Shown here piece after piece: positions 8,024-15,842 of a stretch of DNA of 64,000 bases; positions within the stretch are counted from its first letter, which is position 1; every line of letters begins with the position of its first letter. The notes under the pieces are model-generated. The model worked only from the letters and a program-made list of their open reading frames with translations, was not told where the DNA came from and did not search any database. Both the position numbers and the translations under genes were made by a program. The DNA lies in NCBI RefSeq assembly GCF_013376455.1, contig NZ_CP045504.1, positions 248,001-312,000 of the forward strand, in the 5' to 3' direction. This DNA comes from Desulfolutivibrio sulfodismutans DSM 3696. GTDB taxonomy: Bacteria; Desulfobacterota; Desulfovibrionia; Desulfovibrionales; Desulfovibrionaceae.

Positions 8024-9814
8024 TCAGGTTCCGGCCGCCGGGGCGTTTTCCCCGGCCAGGGCGATGATCTTTTGGGCGTAGGCCGTGCGCAGCCGTTCCA
8101 TATAGTCCGCGTCCACGGCCCCCTTCCAGGTGACGATTTCGGAAAACCGCTTGGGGATGCGCGTGGTGGCAGGATCGAATCCGGTCTGTATCTTGAGTTT
8201 CCAGCGCAGGTTGCGCACCGTCTCCGAGGTCTCGTCCAGGGTGTGGGCCAGGGTCGAAAACCCCAGGCAGTCCAGGGCCTCGGCGATGAGCGCGGGCTTG
8301 TAGACCCCGCGCGCGAACAGGCAGGACACCAGGTTGTTCAAAAGCACCCGCTCCCGCTCGTCGTCGAGCAGAAACTTCAGGGTGGCCTCAATGTCCTGGT
8401 CCTTGTTCTTCTGGTCGAAGGAATAGGCCCCGGTATCCAGGTGGGAATGCCTGAAGCCGATGGTCTGGGACACGAAATAGGTCTCGCCCGTGGCGTAGCC
8501 GGCCATCTCCTGCCCCAGCACGCAGGCGAAGTCGCCGCCGCCGTACTGCGCGGCGGCATATCCCGCGCCGCGCCCCAGGGCGGCGTAGAAGTCGTTGGTC
8601 ATGTGTCCCAGATGATACAGGGCGGTCTTGTAGCCCTCGGGTTCGCCGAAGGCCAGGGTGGTCAGGGCCGTCTCCGGGGTCACCAGCCCCTTTTGCATGG
8701 CCTCCGTGGCCCAGGCCAGGGCCACTCCGGCCGAGATGGCGTCCAGGCCCTGCCGGTCGGCGGCGTCGATCAGGGCCAGGATCTCCTTGGGGTCCGTGAC
8801 CCCGAGCATGGAGCCGCAGGCGAAGTTGGGCTCATGGTCGTAGGGCACCTGCCGGATGTAGAAGCGGTGCTTGTCCGAAAACATCTCCCGCAGCATGCCC
8901 ACATGGATGCAGCCCACGGGACAGCCGGAACAGGCGGCGTTGCTCATGAGCAGCTTGTCCGCGAACTCCTCGCCCGAGATCTTGCCCGCATCCGGGTCGG
9001 CCGTGGCCTGGAGGTTGCGCCAGGGCAGGGACTTGAGCTCGTTTAAGGGCAGCACGTTCACCGGCGTGCCCAGGTTGTGGTACTTTTCCATCATGTCCGT
9101 GGCCGTGGCCTTGGAGTGGATGTCGGCAAAAAGCTTGGTGTAGTTTTTGTTTTCGGGAAAGGGCAGGTCGGCATCGCCGTGGATGACGACGCCCTTGAGG
9201 TTTTTGGCCCCCATGACCGCGCCTGCGCCCAGGCGCCCGAAGTGGCGGTAGGTGTCCACGTTGATGCAGGCGTAGGCCTGGCGGTTTTCGCCTGCCGGGC
9301 CGATGCGCAGGATGCTGCGGTGGCCGGAATTGCCGGGCACGATCTTGCGCAGAAGCTTGCCTGCGGTGAAGATGTCCGCGCCCCACAGATAATGCACGTC
9401 CACCACCTGGAGCGTGCGCGACCCCAGCACCACGGCCGCCGGGGCGGCGGCCCTCCCCGTGATCACCAGGGCGTCGTATCCGGCGAAGCGCAGGGACAGG
9501 GCCGAGCGCCCCCCGGCATGGGATTCGGCGTAGTTTTCCACATACGGGGACTTGAACCCGCACACGGTCTTGCTCATGAGGGGGAATGCGCCCGTGAGCG
9601 GCCCGATGGCGAAAATGAGCGGCTGTCCGGGGTGAAAGGCCGGTTCGCCGGGAAGGCCGTATTTTTGATACAACAGGGCGGCCAGACCGCTGCCGCCCAT
9701 GACCTGGTCGCGGCCGTCCAGGATCACCACATCCCCGCGCCGGGCCGCAAGGTCCACCACCAGCACGCGGAAGCAGGCCGTGCGGTCGAAACTATTCGGC
9801 GACAGGGGGGACAT
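8024..9814 (-). CDS. aldehyde:ferredoxin oxidoreductase, tungstopterin enzyme (596 aa)
   Basis: Full-length AOR family protein. The N-terminal domain has the pterin-binding region (MGGSGLAALLYQKYG, IGPLTG and GRSALSLRFAGYDALVITG). The [4Fe-4S] ligands are Cys295, Cys298 and Cys302 (CSGCPVGC) and the distal Cys498 (SCLFARG). Such enzymes oxidise aldehydes to acids, or in reverse reduce acids, using bis-pterin W (or Mo) and ferredoxin in the cytoplasm. The start overlaps the last codons of the upstream poly-ferredoxin by 23 bp, so the two are translationally coupled and probably form one complex. Substrate is not determined by sequence; aromatic or aliphatic aldehydes are both possible. Confidence 0.9.
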   Translation of the reverse strand: MSPLSPNSFDRTACFRVLVVDLAARRGDVVILDGRDQVMGGSGLAALLYQKYGLPGEPAFHPGQPLIFAIGPLTGAFPLMSKTVCGFKSPYVENYAESHAGGRSALSLRFAGYDALVITGRAAAPAAVVLGSRTLQVVDVHYLWGADIFTAGKLLRKIVPGNSGHRSILRIGPAGENRQAYACINVDTYRHFGRLGAGAVMGAKNLKGVVIHGDADLPFPENKNYTKLFADIHSKATATDMMEKYHNLGTPVNVLPLNELKSLPWRNLQATADPDAGKISGEEFADKLLMSNAACSGCPVGCIHVGMLREMFSDKHRFYIRQVPYDHEPNFACGSMLGVTDPKEILALIDAADRQGLDAISAGVALAWATEAMQKGLVTPETALTTLAFGEPEGYKTALYHLGHMTNDFYAALGRGAGYAAAQYGGGDFACVLGQEMAGYATGETYFVSQTIGFRHSHLDTGAYSFDQKNKDQDIEATLKFLLDDERERVLLNNLVSCLFARGVYKPALIAEALDCLGFSTLAHTLDETSETVRNLRWKLKIQTGFDPATTRIPKRFSEIVTWKGAVDADYMERLRTAYAQKIIALAGENAPAAGT

Positions 9815-10247
9815 GGCAGGCCTCCTGGCAAAGGGGACGTTTTTCCTCGGCGTCGAAGAGTTCGAGGCAGCCGTGGGGGCAGAATTCGATGCACCGGCCG
9901 CAGTGGATGCACACGTAGGGGGCCTGCTGGTCGTCCAGGGCGATGGCCCCTACGGGGCAGGCCGCCGCACACTTGCCGCACCGGATGCACACCGAACGTT
10001 TGTGCAGGACTCCGCCGCCGGATTTGCGGGGGGTCATGGCCCCGGTGGGGCAGGCCGCGGCGCAGGGCGGCGGATCGCAGGCCAGGCACAGCACGGCCTG
10101 ATAGCCGCTGGTCACCCCGCCCGAGGACTTGATGCGGATGCCCGAGGCGTTCCAGGAAATCGTTTTATGGACCAGTCTGGCGCAGGCAAGGGAGCAGGCG
10201 TGGCATCCGATGCAGCGTTCCATTCTTGCGGCACGATGGACTTTCAT
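9792..10247 (-). CDS. 4 x [4Fe-4S] ferredoxin, electron-transfer subunit of AOR (151 aa)
   Basis: Four Cys-rich clusters are visible in order: CIGCHACSLAC, CLACDPPPCAAACPTGA, CIRCGKCAAACPVGA and CIHCGRCIEFCPHG. This is the HycB/DmsB-like arrangement that chains electrons from a catalytic subunit to a carrier. The ATG at 10247 has AAGGAGAG upstream. Its 3' end overlaps the AOR start by 23 bp, which argues for a dedicated subunit rather than a free ferredoxin. No membrane segment is present, so the complex should be cytoplasmic. Confidence 0.87.
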   Translation of the reverse strand: MKVHRAARMERCIGCHACSLACARLVHKTISWNASGIRIKSSGGVTSGYQAVLCLACDPPPCAAACPTGAMTPRKSGGGVLHKRSVCIRCGKCAAACPVGAIALDDQQAPYVCIHCGRCIEFCPHGCLELFDAEEKRPLCQEACHVPPVAE

Positions 10248-10353
10248 AATGGCGGCGTCTCTCCTTCAGGGAGGCTGTGGGGCCGTGCTGGCGACAGTCG
10301 CCCGGCCATGCGCCCCATCATTTCAAAACAATGGAGTTCGGTCAATCTGTCGC

Positions 10354-10390
10354 ATTATATGGCGACCGTGTTATGTACCGCCCGACATAA
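10354..10390 (-). promoter_or_regulatory. candidate promoter and operator of the AOR operon
   Basis: On the minus strand a perfect TATAAT lies at 10359-10354, about 107 bp upstream of the ferredoxin ATG. There is no good -35 hexamer. Instead a perfect inverted repeat, TTATGT-N8-ACATAA (10371-10390), covers the -35 position. A -10 without a -35, with a palindrome there, is typical of an activator-dependent promoter. The regulator is unknown. Confidence 0.5.
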
Positions 10391-10450
10391 GGCAACACTG
10401 CGGCGAGAATGCGGAGGTTGTGCGTTCATCCCTGAAAACCGTTTCCTTCT

Positions 10451-10546
10451 GGCGGCTTGGAGAGTAAGATGGCGGCAAACATCCCAGTAGGCGTTCAATG
10501 TTTGAACGTCTGCTGTGTGGCGTTGGAGAAAAAGGTGGCGGCAAAC
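10451..10546. promoter_or_regulatory. direct repeats and palindrome upstream of pgi
   Basis: Two near-copies of a segment ending GATGGCGGCAAAC / GGTGGCGGCAAAC occupy 10451-10480 and 10519-10546. Between them is a perfect inverted repeat, CGTTCAA-TGT-TTGAACG (10492-10508). The block ends 53 bp before the pgi start. The arrangement suggests a regulator-binding region, but could equally be a degenerate repeat. Confidence 0.4.
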
Positions 10547-10599
10547 CCCGGCGCTGACTACGCAACCGGCCGAATCGGCCCCAAGAGGATACCACGCCC

Positions 10600-12240
10600 A
10601 TGAGACCCACGGAACTGCCTTCCTGGATGGCCCTGCGGGCCCATGCCGGAGACATGCGCGACGTGCGCCTGCGCGACCTGTTCGCCGCCGATGCCGGGCG
10701 GTTCGCCACGTTTTCCCGCCGCCTGGGCGAAGACATCCTGGTGGATTTCTCGAAAAACCGCATCACGGCCACCACCTTCGGCCATCTGGCCTCCCTGGCC
10801 AACCAGTGCGGCCTGGACCGCAAGATCGCGGCCATGTTCGCGGGCGAAAAGATCAACGTCACCGAGGAGCGGGCCGTGTTGCATACGGCCCTGCGCAACC
10901 GCGTCAATCGGCCCATCCATGTGGACGGCGCGGACGTCATGCCCGAGGTCAACCGGGTGCTGAAGAAGATGCGCGGCTTTAGCGAACGGGTGCGCGGCGG
11001 CGACTGGAAGGGGTTCACGGGCAGGCCCATCACCGATGCGGTCAACATCGGCATCGGCGGCTCGGACCTTGGGCCGCGCATGGTGGCCGAGGCCCTGGCC
11101 CACTATGCGTCTGATGCGCCGCGCCTGCATTTCGTGTCCAACGTGGACGGAACCCACCTGGCCGAGACCGTGCGGCGTCTTGATCCCGAGACCACGCTCT
11201 TTCTTGTAGCCTCCAAGACCTTCACCACCCAGGAAACCATGGCCAACGCCCATTCCGCCCGGGACTGGCTGGTTGGGCGGCTCGGGGATCAGGCCGCCGT
11301 GGCCCGGCACTTCGTGGCCATCTCCACCAACCGCCAGGGCGTGGCCGACTTCGGCATCGACCCCGACAACATGTTCGAATTCTGGGACTGGGTGGGCGGC
11401 CGCTATTCCTTGTGGTCGGCCATCGGGCTATCCATCGCGCTTGCCGTGGGCATGGACCGTTTTGAGGAGCTTCTCGACGGGGCCTTCGAGGTGGATGAAC
11501 ATTTTCGCACCACCCCCTTTGTGGACAACATCCCGGCCATCCTGGGGCTGGTGGGGGTCTGGAACGGTGAATTTCTGGGGGCCGCGTCACACGCCGTCTT
11601 GCCCTACGACCAATATCTGGCCCGGTTTCCGGCCTTTTTGCAGCAGGGCGACATGGAATCCAACGGCAAGCGGGTGACCGTGTCCGGCCAGTGGGTGGAC
11701 TACGAAACCGGCCCCATCATCTGGGGCGAGCCCGGCACCAACGGCCAGCACGCCTTCTATCAGCTTATCCACCAGGGCACCCGGCTGGTGTCCGGCGATT
11801 TCCTGGTGGCCGCCAATGCGCTCAATCCCCTGGGCGACCATCATCTGCTTTTGGCCGCCAACTGCTTCGCCCAGACCGAGGCCCTCATGCGCGGCAAGAC
11901 CGAGGACGAGGCCCGGGCGGAACTGGCGGCCACCGGAGTCAGCGGCGACCGGCTGACGCTTCTGGCCCGGTCCAAGACCTTCCCCGGCAACCGGCCCACA
12001 ACGACCATTTTATATCGCAAGCTTACGCCCAAGATACTGGGGAGCCTCATCGCCCTGTACGAGCACAAGATCTTCGTCCAGGGGGCCGTGTGGGACATCA
12101 ATTCCTTCGACCAGATGGGCGTGGAGCTGGGCAAGAAGCTGGCCGGGGTCATCGAAAAGGAACTGCGCGGGGCGACGCCCTCGGCGGCGCACGACGCGTC
12201 GACCACGGGACTTCTGGCGGCGTATCGGAAGATGCGGTGA
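10600..12240 (+). CDS. pgi: glucose-6-phosphate isomerase
   Basis: At 546 aa it matches the long bacterial PGI form. The sugar-phosphate-binding loop [16 protein letters not shown] signature 1 ([16 protein letters not shown]) and signature 2 region ([20 protein letters not shown]) are intact, including the catalytic Glu in GEPGTN and the later His and Lys residues. It interconverts glucose-6-phosphate and fructose-6-phosphate in the cytoplasm. The ATG has AGAGGA upstream. It is a single gene, preceded by a repeat/palindrome region and followed by two copies of the dispersed hairpin repeat. Confidence 0.96.
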   Translation: MRPTELPSWMALRAHAGDMRDVRLRDLFAADAGRFATFSRRLGEDILVDFSKNRITATTFGHLASLANQCGLDRKIAAMFAGEKINVTEERAVLHTALRNRVNRPIHVDGADVMPEVNRVLKKMRGFSERVRGGDWKGFTGRPITDAVNIGIGGSDLGPRMVAEALAHYASDAPRLHFVSNVDGTHLAETVRRLDPETTLFLVASKTFTTQETMANAHSARDWLVGRLGDQAAVARHFVAISTNRQGVADFGIDPDNMFEFWDWVGGRYSLWSAIGLSIALAVGMDRFEELLDGAFEVDEHFRTTPFVDNIPAILGLVGVWNGEFLGAASHAVLPYDQYLARFPAFLQQGDMESNGKRVTVSGQWVDYETGPIIWGEPGTNGQHAFYQLIHQGTRLVSGDFLVAANALNPLGDHHLLLAANCFAQTEALMRGKTEDEARAELAATGVSGDRLTLLARSKTFPGNRPTTTILYRKLTPKILGSLIALYEHKIFVQGAVWDINSFDQMGVELGKKLAGVIEKELRGATPSAAHDASTTGLLAAYRKMR

Positions 12241-12298
12241 GGAGGGCGGCGGTGCGCGCGGGCGCGGGGCGCGGTACGGGCAAGGGGGAGTAGTTGGA

Positions 12299-12434
12299 GA
12301 ACCCTCCGGGGGCCAACGGGCTTGCGCCCTTTGGAATCCCGCAAAGGGGGATGGTTGGCGGCCAGGGGGCAGTGTCGGCGAACCCTTCGAGGGCCAAAGG
12401 ATTTGCGCCCTTTGGGATTCCGCGAATGGGATGA
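12299..12434 (+). repeat. two tandem copies of the CCAAAGGG-type 3'-UTR hairpin repeat
   Basis: Copies at 12299-12352 and 12380-12434 share GAACCCT, GGGCCAA, TTGCGCCCTTTGG and GATTCC-like blocks. Each contains an imperfect hairpin (GGCCAAAGG pairing with CCCTTTGG). They lie downstream of pgi in the same orientation that related copies have after other genes, so they may act as the pgi terminator or mRNA stabiliser. Confidence 0.6.
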
Positions 12435-12474
12435 TGCCGGGGGTTGGCTTCGGGAATGGATGGGGCGGGGTGGG

Positions 12475-12801
12475 TTACCTGGGGCCGAAAAGGATCAAGG
12501 CCCCGCCCACAAGACACAGGGACACCCCGGAGACGTCCCACAGGTCCGGGCGTTGCCCTTCTATGGCCCACATCCAGGCCAGAGAGGCCAGGATGTAGAT
12601 GCCGCCGTAGGCGGCGTAGGCCCGGCCTGCCGCGTCCGTGTCGATGCGGGTCAGAAAGAAGGCGAAGGCCGCCAGGGACGCCATGCCCGGGATGAGCCAG
12701 AGCGGGCTTTTGCCCAGCCGCAGCCAGGCCCAGAAGGCGAAACAGCCCGCAATCTCGCCGAAAGCGGCCAGCAGATAAAATCCATAGGTTTTGACGAGCA
12801 C
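12475..12801 (-). CDS. ynfA: YnfA family (UPF0060) small multidrug-resistance-like membrane protein
   Basis: The GTG start at 12801 is set by AAGGAA five bases upstream. This gives 108 aa, the usual YnfA length. Four membrane helices are visible (around [54 protein letters not shown] and [17 protein letters not shown], each slightly clipped here). The family belongs to the SMR-type fold and is reported as a drug-efflux dimer in some bacteria; the role here is unproven. Longer upstream frames only translate the 140-bp tandem repeat and are rejected. Confidence 0.85.
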   Translation of the reverse strand: MLVKTYGFYLLAAFGEIAGCFAFWAWLRLGKSPLWLIPGMASLAAFAFFLTRIDTDAAGRAYAAYGGIYILASLAWMWAIEGQRPDLWDVSGVSLCLVGGALILFGPR

Positions 12802-12820
12802 GGGGATTCCTTGTGATGCG

Positions 12821-13090
12821 TCGGCAGGCCGGGCTCGGGGTTGGCGACCTGGCTTGGCGTCAGCAATGCTTCGCGCTGCCGCCTGCGCCGCGCGCAAACC
12901 CGTCGCCCGGCCCAACACGGCGCGGTTCGTCTTCCCCGTCCGGGGGTTCCCAAGGCATTGTCGGCAGGCCGGGCTCGGGGTTGGCGACCCGGCCTGGCGT
13001 CAGCAATGCTTCGCGCTGCCGCCTGCGCCGCGCGCAAACCCGTCGCCCGGCCCAACACGGCACGGTCTATTTTTCCCGTCCGGGGATTCC
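12821..13090. repeat. 140-bp direct tandem repeat, two copies
   Basis: Unit 1 is 12821-12960 and unit 2 begins at 12961; they are nearly identical for about 120 bases (TCGGCAGGCCGGGCTCGGGG through CCCGGCCCAACACGG) and then both contain a CCCGTCCGGGG block. The second unit runs into a CCAAAGGG-type hairpin. The repeat lies upstream of ynfA and holds no gene of its own. Confidence 0.8.
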
Positions 13091-13126
13091 AAAGGGGGCA
13101 AGCGCCCCCTTTGGCCGCCGGAGGCC
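13084..13126 (-). terminator. CCAAAGGG-type hairpin repeat after the 122-aa gene
   Basis: CCAAAGGGGG (13089-13098) pairs with CCCCCTTTGG (13105-13114), and the copy ends in the family's GCCGCCGGAGGC block. On the minus strand it starts 27 nt after the stop of the 13153-13521 gene, the same placement as copies after elbB and ilvB. There is no long U-run, so it may be a terminator or a stabilising 3' hairpin. Confidence 0.55.
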
Positions 13127-13152
13127 TCCCTACGACCCGACTTCCTCGCGCC

Positions 13153-13521
13153 CTAAGCGCATTTGGCCAGTTCCGCCACCATGCCCACGGGCGAGGCGAA
13201 GCGCCAATACATGGGCGGAATCTCCACGTGCAGGTCCGCCTCCAATTCCTCGATCTGGAAAAGGAAATACAGCGATTCGCTGGGCGGGACGATGAACAGG
13301 TTTCCGGCCATGGCCTTCTTGATGATCGGGATCGGCAACCCGAACTCCCGCGACAGGGTCAGGATTCCGCCCCCGATCAGGCGCACGGCCTCGGCGTTGA
13401 ACGCCACATCGAAGAGACCCACCCGCGTGGCCTTGCGGCCGTTGAGATACACCTCGACCCCGCCGTCGCGGTCCATGGTCCTGGTCACGTTTGAAACGCA
13501 CAGATTTTCGTTTTTCAGCAT
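13153..13521 (-). CDS. conserved-looking protein of unknown function (122 aa)
   Basis: The start MLKNENLCVSN at 13521 has an AGGAGGG box eight bases upstream. The protein has no signal peptide or membrane span. A mixed alpha/beta composition is visible, with motifs VEVYLNGRKATRVG, ILTLSREFGLPIPIIKKAM and IVPPSESLYFLFQIEELE. I do not recognise a family. It appears monocistronic, flanked by the hairpin repeat downstream and an AT-rich stretch upstream (13650-13700). Confidence 0.6.
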   Translation of the reverse strand: MLKNENLCVSNVTRTMDRDGGVEVYLNGRKATRVGLFDVAFNAEAVRLIGGGILTLSREFGLPIPIIKKAMAGNLFIVPPSESLYFLFQIEELEADLHVEIPPMYWRFASPVGMVAELAKCA

Positions 13522-13713
13522 TTTGCCCTCCTGTGGCACGGCCGCCCTGGGCGGCATTCATTTCCGGAACAGGTCCGGTCAACAAGCACAGGGGACGGGC
13601 GTCATGGGCAGGGTTTCCGTGTTGGGGGTGTGGGTGCGGCGCGGCATGGGAAGGGCTTATTGAAAATAGGAATCAATGTCAACTGTTATTCGGGTGACAT
13701 TTTGGCGATGCCT

Positions 13714-14478
13714 TCACGGCCATAAAAGCCCGGCCGCCGCCAGGACCACGGCCAGGGCGCAGGGCAGCGCCCCGCGCCAGGGATGGACGAACACGGGCCG
13801 CCAGGCCTCGGGCCGGTCCAGGTTGCGGGCGGCCACGGCCATGGTCCGGTCATAGGCCGTCAGGCTCACGGCCCGCAGCAGGGCCGTGGCGAACAGCCCG
13901 GGTTTGCGGGAAAACGGCAGGTCCGGGCAACGCAGGCGCATGGTGCGGCGGATGGCCGCGCCAGCGGTCCAGGCCAGGGGGAGATTGTGGACCAAAAGGG
14001 CCAGGGCCAGGGCGGCCTTCCAGGCCCGGCGGCCAAGCACCGGGGTCAGGGCGTAGGACAGGGCCGCGCCCATCTGGCGGGGCGAGGTGGAGGCGGCCAG
14101 GATCAGCCCCAGACAGATCAGGGACAGCAGCCTGGCCCCGAAGACCGCGCTTTCGGCGCAGGCTGCGGCCGGGGCGACGCCGCCCCAGATGTCGAACAGG
14201 GCCTTGGCTGCGGCCCAGAGGATGACGAAGACGGCGTTGCCGCGCAGGGCGGCCGGGCCGAAGCTTGATCCGGGAACCGTGAGAAAGGCCAAAAGGGCCA
14301 GGGTCAGGGTGGAGACGGCGGTCGCCCCGGGACCGAACCGCCAGATGATCGGCCCCAGCACAAGGGCCGTCGCCAGCTTCACCCGGGGGTCCATGGCCGC
14401 AAGGGAACTGGCCGGGGAAAACCGGACAGGGCCTGGAGATGCGGCCGCGGGAGACGTGTCGGGATGGAGGGCGGTCAT
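13714..14478 (-). CDS. EcfT/CbiQ-like energy-coupling transmembrane protein (254 aa)
   Basis: The ATG at 14478 overlaps the stop of the permease gene as ATGA. Residues 25-45 carry the family start (SSLAAMDPRVKLATALVLGP). Several membrane helices follow (TAVSTLTLALLAFLTV, ARLLSLICLGLILAAST). The typical EcfT coupling region appears as SPRQMGAALSYALTP, then AIRRTMRLR. EcfT normally links S-components to EcfA ATPases for vitamin or metal uptake, but no ATPase or S-component gene is adjacent. Translational coupling to an SO_0444-type permease suggests they work together, perhaps in metal handling. Confidence 0.7.
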   Translation of the reverse strand: MTALHPDTSPAAASPGPVRFSPASSLAAMDPRVKLATALVLGPIIWRFGPGATAVSTLTLALLAFLTVPGSSFGPAALRGNAVFVILWAAAKALFDIWGGVAPAAACAESAVFGARLLSLICLGLILAASTSPRQMGAALSYALTPVLGRRAWKAALALALLVHNLPLAWTAGAAIRRTMRLRCPDLPFSRKPGLFATALLRAVSLTAYDRTMAVAARNLDRPEAWRPVFVHPWRGALPCALAVVLAAAGLLWP

Positions 14479-15644
14479 GGCCGTGGCGCGTCCGGGCCGG
14501 TGCATCCGCATTCGCAGGTGGTGCGCCGTTTGGCGAAAAGCGGCCACAGCAGGCAGGCGGCCAGGACCGCCGCCGCCAGATACGAGGGCAGACCGGGGGC
14601 ATCCTTGCCGGACGTGGCCAGGAAGTCGGCGGTTTTTGCGGCCACGCCGGGGAAAAAGGCGTCCAGGCACAGACCGGCGGCCAGGGAGCAGACGACGATG
14701 GCCGCCAGGTAGCTGGCCGCGCCGCGTTTCCCCAGGATCTTGACGGCCACGGCCAGGGTGGCGGCGTTGGTGGCTGGTCCGGCCAGCAGGAAAACCAGGG
14801 CCGCGCCCGGCGACAGGCCCTTGACCAGGAGCGCCGCCGCGATGGGGGTGGAGGCCGTGGCGCAGACGTACAGGGGCACGGCCACGGCCAGGACCGCCAG
14901 CATGGGCGCGATGCCGGAGCCCAGCCGGGCTTGGATGAAATCCGGCGGCACAAGGGCGCTGATGATCCCGGAGAGCACGACCCCCAGCACGAACCAGCCG
15001 CCGATGTCCGGCAAAAGCTCCCCGAAGGCGTAGCGGATTCCGGCCATGAGCCGAACCAGGAGGGGGGCCTGTTGTGATGGCCTGCCGCCGCAGCCGCACC
15101 CGGCCGTACAGGCGTTGGCGCAGGCGTCGGGCGTGGACAGCCCGGCGGCGAAATCCGCCGGGGCATGCAGGGCGCGCCCGGAGCGGGGGGCCTGCGGGGC
15201 GGCCGCGGCTGGCCGGTCGCTGTCCAGGGCGTTGACGAACAGCCCGGCCAGGGTGGCCGTGACCACGGCGGCCAGGGGGCGGATGACGGCCATGGCCGGA
15301 CCCAGGAGGGCATAGGTCACGGCCACGGAATCCACGCCCGTCTCCGGGGTGGAGATGAGAAATGCGGCCGTGGCCCCCCTGCCTGCGCCGCGCCGCCGTA
15401 TCTCCGCCGCCGCCGGGATCACCCCGCAACTGCACAGCGGAAGCGGCGCGCCCAGAAGCGAGGCCAAAAGGACGCTGCCCGGGCCGCGTCCGCCAAGCCT
15501 GGAAAAGATGAATCCTTCGGGCACAAAGGCCCGCAACAAACCGGCTACGAACATGCCAAAAAGCATATACGGGGCCGATTCCACGAAAACGTTCAGGGAC
15601 GCGGCGGCCATGGCCGAAATGGCCTCGATGACGGCGTGTGGCAT
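14475..15644 (-). CDS. SO_0444/UPF0718-type permease, putative metal efflux (389 aa)
   Basis: The start MPHAVIEAISAM at 15644 has AAGGAGAG upstream, at a long spacing. About eight to ten membrane helices fall in two halves. The first half contains the family motif GAPLPLCSCGVIPAA, and the second half has the matching VPLYVCATASTPIAAALL. Between them is a Cys-rich loop (CANACTAGCGCGG), and the C-terminus ends in CECGC; both are good candidates for soft-metal binding. Related proteins are annotated as Cu/Zn or arsenical efflux permeases; the substrate here is inferred only. It overlaps the EcfT-like gene by 4 nt. Confidence 0.78.
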   Translation of the reverse strand: MPHAVIEAISAMAAASLNVFVESAPYMLFGMFVAGLLRAFVPEGFIFSRLGGRGPGSVLLASLLGAPLPLCSCGVIPAAAEIRRRGAGRGATAAFLISTPETGVDSVAVTYALLGPAMAVIRPLAAVVTATLAGLFVNALDSDRPAAAAPQAPRSGRALHAPADFAAGLSTPDACANACTAGCGCGGRPSQQAPLLVRLMAGIRYAFGELLPDIGGWFVLGVVLSGIISALVPPDFIQARLGSGIAPMLAVLAVAVPLYVCATASTPIAAALLVKGLSPGAALVFLLAGPATNAATLAVAVKILGKRGAASYLAAIVVCSLAAGLCLDAFFPGVAAKTADFLATSGKDAPGLPSYLAAAVLAACLLWPLFAKRRTTCECGCTGPDAPRP

Positions 15645-15842
15645 GCGGTGTTTTTCTCTCTCCTTCTGGCGCTGGTGCGCCCGGGCGGACCATACCGCGC
15701 CCGGGGGGCTTGGGCCAATGCGGAATAAATCATATGAAAAAAGCATGATAATCCCGGGCTGGTCCCGGCGTCAAAGCGCAAGGGCCGCCATTCCCGGAAA
15801 GGGACGGCGGCCCGAAGGGGTCGTTTCAGGGCGCGGGACGGG

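Noticed and set aside
12651-13058. Minus-strand frames with repeated [14 protein letters not shown]-type N-termini
   Set aside because: They translate the 140-bp tandem repeat. ynfA starts at GTG 12801, downstream of the repeat.
12821-13090. Possible CRISPR-like array
   Set aside because: Only two long adjacent units without spacers, and no cas genes anywhere in the window.
13714-15693. Single 659-aa minus-strand frame
   Set aside because: Only its last 254 codons (from 14478) are EcfT-like; the upstream part is an out-of-frame shadow of the permease, whose stop overlaps the EcfT start as ATGA.
15782-15815. Terminator after the MCP gene
   Set aside because: GGGCCGCC and GGCGGCCC can pair, but the stem is imperfect and no U-run follows on the minus strand, so it was left out as a firm feature.
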